A stretch of 64,000 nucleotides of DNA from Pseudorhizobium flavum (GTDB lineage: Bacteria > Pseudomonadota > Alphaproteobacteria > Rhizobiales > Rhizobiaceae): NCBI RefSeq assembly GCF_902502825.2, contig NZ_LR723670.1:3192001-3256000 (forward strand), read 5' to 3'. The notes below the pieces were generated by a model, which was not told the origin of the DNA, did not search any database, and saw only the letters and a program-made list of their open reading frames with translations. Of the stretch, positions 8,633 through 16,832 are shown piece by piece (the stretch's first letter is position 1; every line of letters starts with the position of its first letter). Position numbers and translations under genes: made by a program.

Positions 8633-10216
8633 TTACCGTCGGATACGATCCTCGATGCGGCAGAGCCGCAGGTCCATCCAGGCCGAAACGGTTTCCCACC
8701 CAGCAAGGAAGTAGTCATGCGCAAGATAGAGCGCTCTCTCGGGCTCGGCCTGCAACGACATCATCCGCTGGCTGAAGTCGTCGAAGGCATTGAGTCTACC
8801 TTCGGCGACCTTCGCCTCCTCGGGATAAAGATCAACGCCTGACGACAGATCGGCCTGCAATCTCACCTTGAGCTGTCGCAGACCGTTCCCATCGTCCCGC
8901 CAGAGCCGGCGGGTGAGGAAGTCCAGCGCTTGCATGCCCGTCGTGCCTTCGTAGATGGTCATGACACGCGCATCGCGGAGATACTGCTCGAGCGGCCAGT
9001 CGCGTGTATAACCCGCGCCGCCGAGCACCTGGATTGCAGCATTGGCGACGCTAAAGCCGGCATCCGCGCCGAAATTCTTGATCAGCGGCAGCATCCAGGC
9101 GCAGAAACTTTCAAGCTCTCGGCGCATCTCGTCATCGGGCTCGTAAGCCGCAAGATCCATGGCGGTTGCGAGTTCCAGAACTGCCAGCCGCAGAACCTCC
9201 GTTCGCCGACGCATCTCCTCCAGCTGGCGCCGAACATCCGGATGCTCCGCGATCGGGACCGGAGGACTGCTTGACGAACCTCCCTGACGCCTTTCCTTCG
9301 CATATTGCTCTGCAACATCTACGGAGGCCGATGCCAGTCCAAGCCCTTGGCAGGCCGTCTGTAGGCGCATCAGCTCGATCATGCGGAAGAGCTGCGCGAG
9401 CCCTCGCCCCTCGCTGCCGATCAACGTCCCTCGCGACTGGTCGAAGTTCAGCGTGCAGGTCGGCGAGGCGTGGAGCCCCATCTTGTCCTCTAGCCGCTCT
9501 ACAGTGATGCCGTTCGGTTGCCCTTCGATCAAGTTCGGAACCAGGAAGAGACTTAGCCCCTTTGTGCCGGGCTCGCTCCCCGTCCGCGCCAGTAGGCAGT
9601 GACCGATGCGCTCGGTCAGGTCGTGGTCGCCAAAAGAGATCCAGGTTTTCCGGCCGGAGATCCGCCAGTCGTCCCCTACCCTCTCCGCTTTTGTCCGGAG
9701 CCGTCCCACATCCGAGCCGGCATCGGCTTCCGAGATGCAGATTGTTGCGGTGCGCTCTCCCGTGGCGAGCTTCGGCACCCACTCCCGGATAAGCTGTTCG
9801 TCCCCGGCCTCCCAGATCAGGTGGGCTGCGGCACGGGTCGACCCTGCCACCATCATGAGCGCAACACAGGCGCGTTCGAACAGAGGCCCGCAGGCGGCCT
9901 GGACCGTCAGCGGCAGTCCTTGCCCATCACCGGCTTCGGCAAGATCGACGGCAAGCCAACCAGCCTTGCCATAGCTGCGGAAGGCCTCACGGAATCCTGC
10001 GGGCGTCTGCACCCGGCCCTCAAGCAGTTGTGCTCCCTGGCGATCCCCGGGAGCGTTGAGGGGCGCAAGCACGCGCTCTGCGAAGCCCCCCGCCTGACGG
10101 AGGATTTCGGCGACGGTCTCGTCGTCGCAGTCTGGCCGGCGCTGCTGCAATTGCCGCCAGCCAGGCGTCACCGCGAGCGCGGCAAGCGTCCTGTCGACCT
10201 GATCCCGAAACGACAT
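8633..10216 (-). CDS. Long-form acyl-CoA dehydrogenase
   Basis: 527 residues, longer than the usual 380. It has the flavin-binding and substrate regions of acyl-CoA dehydrogenases (TATICISEADAGSDVG, KTWISFGDHDL, VERLEDKMGLHASPTC, VLGGAGYTRDWPLEQYLRDA with RVMTIYEGTTGMQALDF) plus an extra C-terminal helical domain as in the AidB/long-chain subgroup. It lies 6 nt after the SDR gene in the feruloyl-CoA synthase operon. A role in oxidising a saturated phenylpropanoyl-CoA (dihydro-hydroxycinnamoyl-CoA) to the unsaturated thioester would let the pathway accept phenylpropanoids; that substrate is inferred from position. Confidence 0.85.
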   Translation of the reverse strand: MSFRDQVDRTLAALAVTPGWRQLQQRRPDCDDETVAEILRQAGGFAERVLAPLNAPGDRQGAQLLEGRVQTPAGFREAFRSYGKAGWLAVDLAEAGDGQGLPLTVQAACGPLFERACVALMMVAGSTRAAAHLIWEAGDEQLIREWVPKLATGERTATICISEADAGSDVGRLRTKAERVGDDWRISGRKTWISFGDHDLTERIGHCLLARTGSEPGTKGLSLFLVPNLIEGQPNGITVERLEDKMGLHASPTCTLNFDQSRGTLIGSEGRGLAQLFRMIELMRLQTACQGLGLASASVDVAEQYAKERRQGGSSSSPPVPIAEHPDVRRQLEEMRRRTEVLRLAVLELATAMDLAAYEPDDEMRRELESFCAWMLPLIKNFGADAGFSVANAAIQVLGGAGYTRDWPLEQYLRDARVMTIYEGTTGMQALDFLTRRLWRDDGNGLRQLKVRLQADLSSGVDLYPEEAKVAEGRLNAFDDFSQRMMSLQAEPERALYLAHDYFLAGWETVSAWMDLRLCRIEDRIRR

Positions 10217-10222
10217 CCGCGC

Positions 10223-10984
10223 CTACTTCGGCTGCATCCGAAGGGCACCGTCGAGACGGATGACTTCGCCGTTGACGTATTGATTCTCTATCAGAAACCG
10301 AACGGCCTCGGCGAATTCGGCGGGATTCCCGAGTCGGGAGGGATAGGGGATGGCTGCACCGAGGCTGTCCTGCGTTTCCTTCGGCAGTGCCAGTAGCAGG
10401 GGCGTCAGGAAGATCCCGGGAGCAACTGTATTGACCCGGATCCCGAAGCGCCCGAGTTCACGGGCGGCGGGCAGCGCCATCGAGACTATGCCTCCCTTGG
10501 AAGCGGAATAGGCCACCTGGCCGACCTGCCCCTCGAATGCGGCAACCGAGGCCGTGTTGACGATCACGCCGCGCGCACCGTCCTCTCGTTCATCGGCAGC
10601 CGCCATCCGCTCGGCCGCCAGCCGCATCATGTTGAACGTGCCGACGAGATTGATGCGGATTACCCGATCGAAGTCCGCAAGCGGCAGTGTCCCCTCGCGT
10701 CCCAATATCCGTCCCGCAGCGGCAATGCCGGCACAATTGACGAGGATGCGCAGGCCATCTCCGGCCTTGGCAGCCGTGTCCGCAGCCCGCTTCCCATCCT
10801 CTTCGTTGGCGACATCGCCAACCAGCGGCACGCCTCCAATATCGTCAGCAACCTGCCGGGCTGCCTTTTCGTTTCTGTCGAAGACGTGAACGATAGCTCC
10901 TTGAGCGGCGAGCAGTCGGGCGGTCGCCTCGCCCAGCCCGGATCCGCCACCGGTGACGATCGCGCTCGATCCTTCAATCCTCAT
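10223..10984 (-). CDS. SDR-family 3-hydroxyacyl-CoA dehydrogenase
   Basis: 253 residues with a classical short-chain dehydrogenase layout: TGGGSGLGEA (NAD-binding, residues 11-20), NCAGIAAAG, catalytic Ser146, Tyr159 and Lys163 (YSASKGG). The subtype resembles type-2 3-hydroxyacyl-CoA dehydrogenases (HSD10-like): an extended TPLLLALPKE loop after the active site and a LEN-free C-terminus ending RLDGALRMQPK. It starts within the last codons of the feruloyl-CoA synthase gene (ATGA overlap). The expected job is to oxidise 3-hydroxy-3-arylpropanoyl-CoA to the beta-keto thioester in the CoA-dependent beta-oxidative route. Confidence 0.87.
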   Translation of the reverse strand: MRIEGSSAIVTGGGSGLGEATARLLAAQGAIVHVFDRNEKAARQVADDIGGVPLVGDVANEEDGKRAADTAAKAGDGLRILVNCAGIAAAGRILGREGTLPLADFDRVIRINLVGTFNMMRLAAERMAAADEREDGARGVIVNTASVAAFEGQVGQVAYSASKGGIVSMALPAARELGRFGIRVNTVAPGIFLTPLLLALPKETQDSLGAAIPYPSRLGNPAEFAEAVRFLIENQYVNGEVIRLDGALRMQPK

Positions 10985-12837
10985 GCCGCAAGCTCCTTTT
11001 CTACCCGTATGACGTCTCGACCATCGCCGTAAAGAGCCTCGACGAGCTCTCCACGATGCGCAAGAACGGCCCGCTGGTTGATCGACCCCTTGTCTGTCAC
11101 CTCGCCCTTTTCGAAGCGCAGCGGCTCACGCATCAGCATGGCGCGCATCACACGGGTTGCCGAACCGCTGGCGGCGCGCTGATGCTCGGCAAGCTTGCCG
11201 GCGATCGCCTTCCGCACCGCGGGGTGGTCGAGTATCTCCTCGTCACTCATGCTCGCCCCATCCTCGACCAAGGCCCGTAGTGCCGGCATGAACGGGACGA
11301 GAAGCGCTCCCAGCTCCATGCGGTTTTCGCCTGCGATCACCGCATCGCGGACCAGGCCGCCGAACTGGTTGACGAGTTGGGCTCTCAACACGCCGACCGC
11401 GACCCAGATGCCGGTCTGCAGCTTGAAATTCTCGGCCGTCCGGCCGTCAAAGTAGAAGCCCTTGCGCGGATCACCCGCGCAGGCGAAGCGGACTGCGTCG
11501 CCGATGCGATAGAAGCCTTCCTCATCGAACGCCTCCGCGGTAAGCTTTTCGTTGCGCCAGTAGCCGGGCGTGACGTTCGGTCCCTTCAGTCGAAGTTCAT
11601 ATTTGTCATCGAAGGGAACGAGCTTCATCTTAACGCCCTGTGCCGGGATCCCGATGTTCCCCGGCCGATCCTGCGGCTCGGTGCAGAAGAGCGCGAAAGG
11701 TGCGGTCTCCGTCGAGCCTATTCCGGTGCACAAGGGCACATGCCGCTGGATGGCGCTTTCGGAGAGCTCGAGGAGTGAGTCCCAGGTATGCTGCGCCATT
11801 CCCGCGCCGGCATACATCAGCATCTTGAGATCCTTGAAGAAGCTTTTCCGTAGCGGTTCATCGTGCCGCATGGCTTCCACCAGCATCTCGAACCCGGCCG
11901 GAACGTTGAAGTACCATGTCGGCGACACGTCACGCAGGTTGGCGATCGTCTGGCCAATCAACGCGGGAGCGGGCTTGCCGCGATCGATGTAATAGGTCCC
12001 CCCATTGTAGATCGCGATATTGAAGCACTTGTTGCCTGCCGCGGTGTGGCTCCACGGCGCCCAGTCGACCAGGACCGGCGGCTCCTCGCGGAAATACTGA
12101 TAGCAGTCCGCGACCATCTCCTGGTTCGAGCACAGCATTCTCTGGGTCTGGATCACGGCCTTGGGTGAACCGGTCGTCCCGGAGGTGAAGAGGAATTTTG
12201 CCACCGTATCCGGCCCTACGGCATCGAATGCACGGTCGACCTCCGGCCCAGGCTGGGTGCGAAGGATATCCTCGAACGAGTAGGTGTCCGGTCGTTTCGT
12301 CGGAATATCTCTGACACCTGCGACGGGAAACTTGGAACCGAAAACCGTATCGACGGCATCGCGGAAGGCATCGATGCTTTCGGCGAACACGAGCCCTGGC
12401 GTGACCTGCCGGACGATATCCTCCAGCTTGGCGAGACCTATTGCACTGGTTGCGTAGGCCGGCGCGATCGCCGCCGACGGCACGCCGACATGCTGGGCGC
12501 CGAGCGCCATCAGCGCATGCGCTATGGAGTTCTCCGAGAGGATCAGCAGTGGTCGATCAACGGAAAGTCCGAGATCCAGGAGGAATTGGCCGATGCTGCG
12601 GACGCACTTGAGCGCGTCTCGATAGCTCACGGTCTGCCATTCGCCCGTTCCTTCGCGATCCGCCATCCAGACACGATCGGGCGCCGTCCTGGCCCAGTGG
12701 ACCAGCCGCTCGTTCATCTTCGCCGGATAGGGACCGAGCTGATCCTCCCGCCAGATCAGGATCTCACCATTCGGACAGTTCTCCCAACGAAGAACGGGGG
12801 ACCACAGCTGCGCCTCGCGCACGGCTTTGTTGGCCAT
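10981..12837 (-). CDS. fcs: Feruloyl-CoA synthase (hydroxycinnamate:CoA ligase, ANL superfamily)
   Basis: 618 residues. It carries the adenylation signature KFLFTSGTTGSPKAVIQTQ, the middle motif PLCTGIGSTETAPFA and the C-terminal hinge GFYFDGRTAENFKLQTG. The wording (WYFNVPAGFEMLVEAM, DGRTAENFKL) is that of the feruloyl-CoA synthase subgroup rather than acetyl- or 4-coumaroyl plant ligases. The product is the CoA thioester of a hydroxycinnamate. GGGAGGAGG precedes ATG 12837. It is the first gene of a minus-strand operon (fcs, SDR, acyl-CoA dehydrogenase) divergent from a crotonase/MarR operon across a short region with two dyads. Confidence 0.88.
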   Translation of the reverse strand: MANKAVREAQLWSPVLRWENCPNGEILIWREDQLGPYPAKMNERLVHWARTAPDRVWMADREGTGEWQTVSYRDALKCVRSIGQFLLDLGLSVDRPLLILSENSIAHALMALGAQHVGVPSAAIAPAYATSAIGLAKLEDIVRQVTPGLVFAESIDAFRDAVDTVFGSKFPVAGVRDIPTKRPDTYSFEDILRTQPGPEVDRAFDAVGPDTVAKFLFTSGTTGSPKAVIQTQRMLCSNQEMVADCYQYFREEPPVLVDWAPWSHTAAGNKCFNIAIYNGGTYYIDRGKPAPALIGQTIANLRDVSPTWYFNVPAGFEMLVEAMRHDEPLRKSFFKDLKMLMYAGAGMAQHTWDSLLELSESAIQRHVPLCTGIGSTETAPFALFCTEPQDRPGNIGIPAQGVKMKLVPFDDKYELRLKGPNVTPGYWRNEKLTAEAFDEEGFYRIGDAVRFACAGDPRKGFYFDGRTAENFKLQTGIWVAVGVLRAQLVNQFGGLVRDAVIAGENRMELGALLVPFMPALRALVEDGASMSDEEILDHPAVRKAIAGKLAEHQRAASGSATRVMRAMLMREPLRFEKGEVTDKGSINQRAVLAHRGELVEALYGDGRDVIRVEKELAA

Positions 12838-12947
12838 GACACCTCCTCCCAGAGATTGCTGCCGATTTTTTGTTTACAAGGAAACAATCTCCTCGTAAAC
12901 AATTATACGAAGAACGGGCGAGCTCGTGACGAGGGAGAAGCGACAGA
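12838..12947. promoter_or_regulatory. Divergent promoter/operator between fcs and the crotonase gene
   Basis: 110-bp intergenic region, AT-rich in the centre. Two dyads stand out: TTGTTT-6-AAACAA (12870-12887) and TCGTA-8-TACGA (12893-12910). Both have the size of MarR-family operators, and a MarR gene is two genes downstream. In Rhodopseudomonas (CouR) and Sphingobium (FerR), MarR proteins repress hydroxycinnamate genes and are released by the CoA thioester; the same logic is likely here. Confidence 0.6.
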
Positions 12948-13751
12948 ATGGCCGACCAGCCGGCACGCAATTTCGTCAGCTACGAACTTCAGGGCGAAAT
13001 TGCGCACATCGGGCTTAACCGGCCCGAAAAGCGCAATGCGATCAGCGACAGCTTTGTGGAGATGATCGGAGATGCGGTCGCACGCGCCGAAAGTGAGGCG
13101 AAGGCGGCAGTGCTCTATGGTCATGGCGATCACTTCTGCGCCGGTCTCGACCTTGCCGAGCATGTAAAGAAGACGCCCATCGAAGGCATACGCGGCTCTC
13201 GCCGGTGGCATGCCGTCTTCGGCACAATCGAGCATGGCACCATCCCGTGGATCTCAGCGCTGCATGGCGCCGTGGTTGGCGGCGGCCTGGAACTGGCTGC
13301 CTCGACCCATATCCGTGTTGCCGAGCGGTCTGCCTTCTTTGCGCTTCCGGAAGGACAGCGGGGCATCTTCGTTGGTGGCGGCGGTTCCGTCCGCGTGGCG
13401 CGCCTCGCCGGCGCCGCCCGCATGACGGACATGATGCTGACGGGCCGCGTCGCCACTGCCGAGGAGGCTGAACGCTGGAACCTCGTCCACTATGTTGTCG
13501 ATACGGGAGACGCGCGCCAGAAAGCGCATGAACTTGCCTTGGCGGCGGCCGGCAATGCGACGATCTCCAACTATGCCGTCATCAACGCCCTTCCGCGCAT
13601 TCAGGACATGGCGAAGGAAGACGGGCTGTTCGTCGAATCTTTCATCGCGTCCTTTACCGCAACAAGCCCCGAAGCGGAGGAGCGGCTGCGGGCGTTTCTC
13701 GACAAGCGCGCCGCAAGAGTGAAGGCGCCTGGAACAGCGGGAGGCGGGTGA
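12948..13751 (+). CDS. ech: Crotonase-family hydroxycinnamoyl-CoA hydratase
   Basis: 267 residues. The CoA-binding and oxyanion-hole segments HFCAGLDL (63-70) and GAVVGGGLELAAS (108-119) are intact, and Glu135 in ALPEGQRG is at the usual position of the second catalytic acid. It faces fcs across the operator region and precedes the MarR gene by one base. With the SDR and the amidohydrolase present, it more likely only hydrates the double bond, feeding the beta-oxidative deacetylation described in Agrobacterium fabrum, than performs the hydratase-lyase reaction to vanillin; no aldehyde dehydrogenase gene is seen. The sequence alone does not separate the two activities. Confidence 0.83.
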   Translation: MADQPARNFVSYELQGEIAHIGLNRPEKRNAISDSFVEMIGDAVARAESEAKAAVLYGHGDHFCAGLDLAEHVKKTPIEGIRGSRRWHAVFGTIEHGTIPWISALHGAVVGGGLELAASTHIRVAERSAFFALPEGQRGIFVGGGGSVRVARLAGAARMTDMMLTGRVATAEEAERWNLVHYVVDTGDARQKAHELALAAAGNATISNYAVINALPRIQDMAKEDGLFVESFIASFTATSPEAEERLRAFLDKRAARVKAPGTAGGG

Positions 13752-13752
13752 C

Positions 13753-14223
13753 ATGGATGTCTCCTCGCGACGCATCGAAAGGGTGAAGCTTGGGGAGCTT
13801 TCCGGCTCGCTCGGCTTCCTCCTGCGCCTTGCGCAGTTGCGGGCCTTCGAGGAATTCTTCTCCGATCGTGGCCCGCGCGGATTGAAGCCTGGGGAGTTCT
13901 CGGTCCTGTGGGTAATCGCGCGCAATCCCGGCATCCGGCAGAGCCTTCTCGGCCAGCGCCTGATGATCAAGCGGGCGCATATGACGAAGTTGATCCGCGT
14001 CCTGGAGGATCTCGGACTGGTGTCGCGCAGGACACCCGAGACCGATCGCCGGGCCGTGGAGCTTACGCTCACCGCCAAGGGCCGGCAGGCAGTGGAGACA
14101 TCGAGCACCGAGTTCTTCTCCTACGAGGAAACGACGGGCGAGCCTTTGAATGACGGGGAGCGCACGCAATTGATATCGCTTCTGCAGAAGTATGTTGGAC
14201 TGCGGGAGGGAGAGGCACGATGA
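13753..14223 (+). CDS. MarR-family regulator (CouR/FerR/HcaR-like by context)
   Basis: 156 residues. A winged-HTH is clear in the middle (IRQSLLGQRLMIKRAHMTKLIRVLEDLGLV, then SRRTPETDRRAVELTLTAKG with the conserved wing Asp-Arg-Arg). Long flanking helices form the MarR dimer interface. It is embedded between the crotonase and amidohydrolase genes. In other proteobacteria the MarR gene of hydroxycinnamate clusters is a repressor relieved by the hydroxycinnamoyl-CoA, and the two dyads upstream of the crotonase gene are candidate sites. Effector not directly shown by sequence. Confidence 0.88.
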   Translation: MDVSSRRIERVKLGELSGSLGFLLRLAQLRAFEEFFSDRGPRGLKPGEFSVLWVIARNPGIRQSLLGQRLMIKRAHMTKLIRVLEDLGLVSRRTPETDRRAVELTLTAKGRQAVETSSTEFFSYEETTGEPLNDGERTQLISLLQKYVGLREGEAR

Positions 14224-15095
14224 ACGTCGATGACCTGATCGCGATCGACATCCACACCCATGCCGAGGAGCCCTGCTGTGGGCCGCGGGATGACGGTTAC
14301 GACGAGTTCCAGGCCGGGATGGCCCGATACTTCAAGAACCCTGCCGGCGCCAAGGGCATGCTGCCGACGGTCGAGGAGACGGCTGCGTACTACCGCGAGC
14401 GCAGGATCGGCTGCGTCATCTTTCCGGTCGATTCCGAACGCGAGACCGGCTTTCGACGATATGAGAACGAGGAAGTGGCCGAGATTGCCGCGCGGAACGC
14501 TGACATCATGATCCCGTTCGCGTCGATCGACCCCGCAAAGGGAAGGCTTGGCGCCCGCGAGGCGCGGCGGCTCGTGCGGGAATTCGGGGTCCGGGGTTTC
14601 AAGTTTCACCCCACGATGCAGGCCTTCTATCCGAATGATCGCAGTGCCTATCCGCTTTACGAAGCGATTGCCGAGGAAGGCGCGATCACCCTCTTCCATA
14701 CCGGCCAGACCGGCGTCGGCGCGGGGATGCGCGGCGGCATGAACATGCGGCTGAAGTACTCGAACCCGATCTATCTCGACGATGTCGCAGCGGACTTTCC
14801 CGACATGCCGATCATCCTGGCGCATCCATCCTTTCCCTGGCAGGAGGAGGCGCTGTCGGTCGCGACCCACAAGCCGAACGTCTACATCGACATGTCAGGC
14901 TGGTCCCCCAAGTATTTTCCGCCGATCCTGGTCCGCTACGCCAACACGATGCTGAAGCACAAGATGCTGTTCGGCTCCGACTGGCCGGCAATCACACCTG
15001 ACCGTTGGCTCGCCGATTTCGAAGGGATCGAGATCCGAGACGAAGTTCGCCCGCTGATCCTCAAGGAGAATGCTCGCAAACTGCTGAAGCTTTAG
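14220..15095 (+). CDS. Amidohydrolase-superfamily protein (amidohydrolase 2 / ACMSD-like), putative beta-keto thioester cleavage step
   Basis: 291 residues. The metal-dependent hydrolase elements of the amidohydrolase-2 group are present: IDIHTHAEE (His12, His14), GFKFHPTMQAFYPND, LFHTGQTG, ILAHPSFPW and FGSDWPA with its conserved Asp. Its ATG overlaps the MarR stop (ATGA). A member of this family stands in the same neighbourhood in the Agrobacterium fabrum hydroxycinnamate locus, where a hydrolase acts on the 4-hydroxyphenyl-beta-keto acyl-CoA to release the benzoate. I infer the same role here. A decarboxylase role (as in ACMSD or LigW) is the main alternative. Confidence 0.78.
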   Translation: MNVDDLIAIDIHTHAEEPCCGPRDDGYDEFQAGMARYFKNPAGAKGMLPTVEETAAYYRERRIGCVIFPVDSERETGFRRYENEEVAEIAARNADIMIPFASIDPAKGRLGAREARRLVREFGVRGFKFHPTMQAFYPNDRSAYPLYEAIAEEGAITLFHTGQTGVGAGMRGGMNMRLKYSNPIYLDDVAADFPDMPIILAHPSFPWQEEALSVATHKPNVYIDMSGWSPKYFPPILVRYANTMLKHKMLFGSDWPAITPDRWLADFEGIEIRDEVRPLILKENARKLLKL

Positions 15096-15136
15096 AACTG
15101 CCATCTGCAACATGTTCCAACTGGGAGGGAACGAAC

Positions 15137-16252
15137 ATGAGACGCATGCTTGGAATACTGGCGGGAATAGCGGCACTTGTCGCAACCACCGCCGATGCCC
15201 GTGAACTTCGCATTGCACCCGGCGCACCGCCGGCGCATCCATCGCACAGCCACCTTTATTCGAAACTGGCGGAACTTCTTCCGGAGGTTTCCGGCGGCAA
15301 TCTCACCGCCCAGGTTCTGGGGCCTGAAGTCGTCGGCCTCGGCCAGATGAAGGATGGACTCCAGAGCCAGCTCGTCGAGATCGGCAATCTGTTGCCGTTG
15401 TACTTCCCCGCCGATCTTCCGAACATGTCGCTTGCTGGCGAGTTGGCTCTCTCCGGTCGCGAACCCCATGCCATGGCAGCGGCGATGACCGAATACATGG
15501 TCACCTGCGACACATGCCAGGAAGAGCTGAAGAAGTTCGGCGTCACCTATCTCGGTTCGGGATCGTCGGATGTCTACGCCCTGCTCACCAACAAGCCGGT
15601 GCGGACGGCAGAAGACGTAAAGGGACTGAGACTGCGCAGCGGCGGAGCGCCGTTCTCGCGGTGGGCCGAGAACTTCGGTGCTGTTCCCGCCAATATCGGC
15701 GTAGGCGACACCTTTGAGTCCATGTCGCAGGGTGTCATTGACGGATCCATGGCGTCGATCGGGGACCTTCTGTCCTTCCGGCTCGTCGAACTGGTGAAGA
15801 ACATCACTTTCGTGCCGCTGGGCACCTACCACGCCACCTCCGACTTCACCGTCGCCAACACGACCTGGGAAAGCCTCAGCGCCGAGGAGCGCAAGCAACT
15901 GGCGACTGCCGCCAATGAGGCCAACGTCATCTTCACCCAGAGGTGGGGATACGAGATGGCCGCCGAGGCCAAGGCCACCGCCGAGAAGGCCGGCATCGAG
16001 TTCGTCGAGGCCGATCCGGCATTCGTAGAGGCGGTGGAGGCCTTTGCCGAGGCGGACAAGGAGACGGCTGCAAAAGTGTCTCAGGAACGCTTCGGCTTCG
16101 CCGATGCCGCAGAGCGGGTCGCTCGCTTCTCGGACCTCGTCGAGAAGTGGACAGGCATCGTCAAGGAGGCCAACGGTGATCCGCAGGAGATCGCCAAGCG
16201 CCTGGACGAGGAAGTCTGGAGCAAGGTCGACTTCGAGACCTACGGCATGTAA
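15137..16252 (+). CDS. dctP: TRAP transporter substrate-binding protein (DctP family)
   Basis: 371 residues with a Sec signal peptide (MRRMLGILAGIAALVATTADA, cleavage about residue 21). The mature part has the DctP core, including VKGLRLRSGGAPFSRWAENFGAVP with the Arg that usually salt-bridges a carboxylate ligand. ATG 15137 follows GGGAGGGA. The two permease genes follow on the same strand. Placed after the hydroxycinnamate enzymes, the likely ligand is an aromatic acid, as for TarP of Rhodopseudomonas; the ligand is inference. Confidence 0.87.
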   Translation: MRRMLGILAGIAALVATTADARELRIAPGAPPAHPSHSHLYSKLAELLPEVSGGNLTAQVLGPEVVGLGQMKDGLQSQLVEIGNLLPLYFPADLPNMSLAGELALSGREPHAMAAAMTEYMVTCDTCQEELKKFGVTYLGSGSSDVYALLTNKPVRTAEDVKGLRLRSGGAPFSRWAENFGAVPANIGVGDTFESMSQGVIDGSMASIGDLLSFRLVELVKNITFVPLGTYHATSDFTVANTTWESLSAEERKQLATAANEANVIFTQRWGYEMAAEAKATAEKAGIEFVEADPAFVEAVEAFAEADKETAAKVSQERFGFADAAERVARFSDLVEKWTGIVKEANGDPQEIAKRLDEEVWSKVDFETYGM

Positions 16253-16258
16253 CGCGCC

Positions 16259-16281
16259 GTCGCGGGGCTCGTCCCCGCGAC
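16259..16281 (+). other. Intercistronic hairpin between dctP and dctQ
   Basis: GTCGCGGGG and CCCCGCGAC make a perfect 9-bp stem around CTCGT, 6 nt after the dctP stop. There is no U-run, so it more likely protects the dctP mRNA or partly attenuates transcription, giving more binding protein than permease. Confidence 0.65.
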
Positions 16282-16316
16282 CCACCCCCGTCTGACCACT
16301 CTCAATTGGATCGGCG

Positions 16317-16832
16317 ATGCTGCTCGTCACAAGGCTCACTGACAGGCTTGCGCGCATACTCGCCTTCGTTGGCGCAGCGGGCGTGCTCGCGATGATGGTG
16401 CATGTCTGCGCCGACGTCGCCTCGCGCGCGATGACCGGCGCGTCGCTGCCCGCAACTGTAGAGGTCGTGTCCTATTACTACATGGTGCTCGTCGCCTTTC
16501 TTCCGCTGGCCTGGGTGGAGCGGAAGGAGGGGATGATCTCCGTAGAGCTTCTCGACTTCCTGTTGACGCCACGCATGCGGCGCGTATCGGACCTCGCCGT
16601 CGTCCTCTTCTCCATCACCGTCTACGCAGTCATTGCCTATGCCAGTTGGCTGACTGCGGTGAAGAACTACCAGACCGGCACCTTCGTCATCGCACTGCAG
16701 ACGAAGATCGTCACCTGGCCAGGTTATTTCCTGCCACCGATCGGCTTCGCGCTCGCCGCGCTGATCATGATCGTACAGCTGTTGAAGATCGTTCACGGCA
16801 AGACAGATGCCGACTGGGGTACTCCCGAATGA
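16317..16832 (+). CDS. dctQ: TRAP transporter small permease (DctQ family)
   Basis: 171 residues with four hydrophobic segments (about 13-35, 48-66, 88-110, 132-155), the layout of DctQ subunits. VEVVSYYYMVLVAFLPLAWVERKEG is the recognisable family core. The stop overlaps the large permease start (ATGA). It works with the DctM-like subunit in the inner membrane as a sodium-dependent secondary transporter fed by the periplasmic binding protein. Confidence 0.87.
   Translation: MLLVTRLTDRLARILAFVGAAGVLAMMVHVCADVASRAMTGASLPATVEVVSYYYMVLVAFLPLAWVERKEGMISVELLDFLLTPRMRRVSDLAVVLFSITVYAVIAYASWLTAVKNYQTGTFVIALQTKIVTWPGYFLPPIGFALAALIMIVQLLKIVHGKTDADWGTPE

Noticed and set aside
12948..13751. Calling the crotonase a vanillin-forming hydratase-lyase
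   Set aside because: No vanillin dehydrogenase gene nearby, and the SDR plus hydrolase genes fit the beta-oxidative route better; the activity is left open.
15092..16357. 421-codon minus-strand open frame antisense to dctP
   Set aside because: Overlaps a clear signal-peptide-bearing binding protein gene; no recognisable domain.
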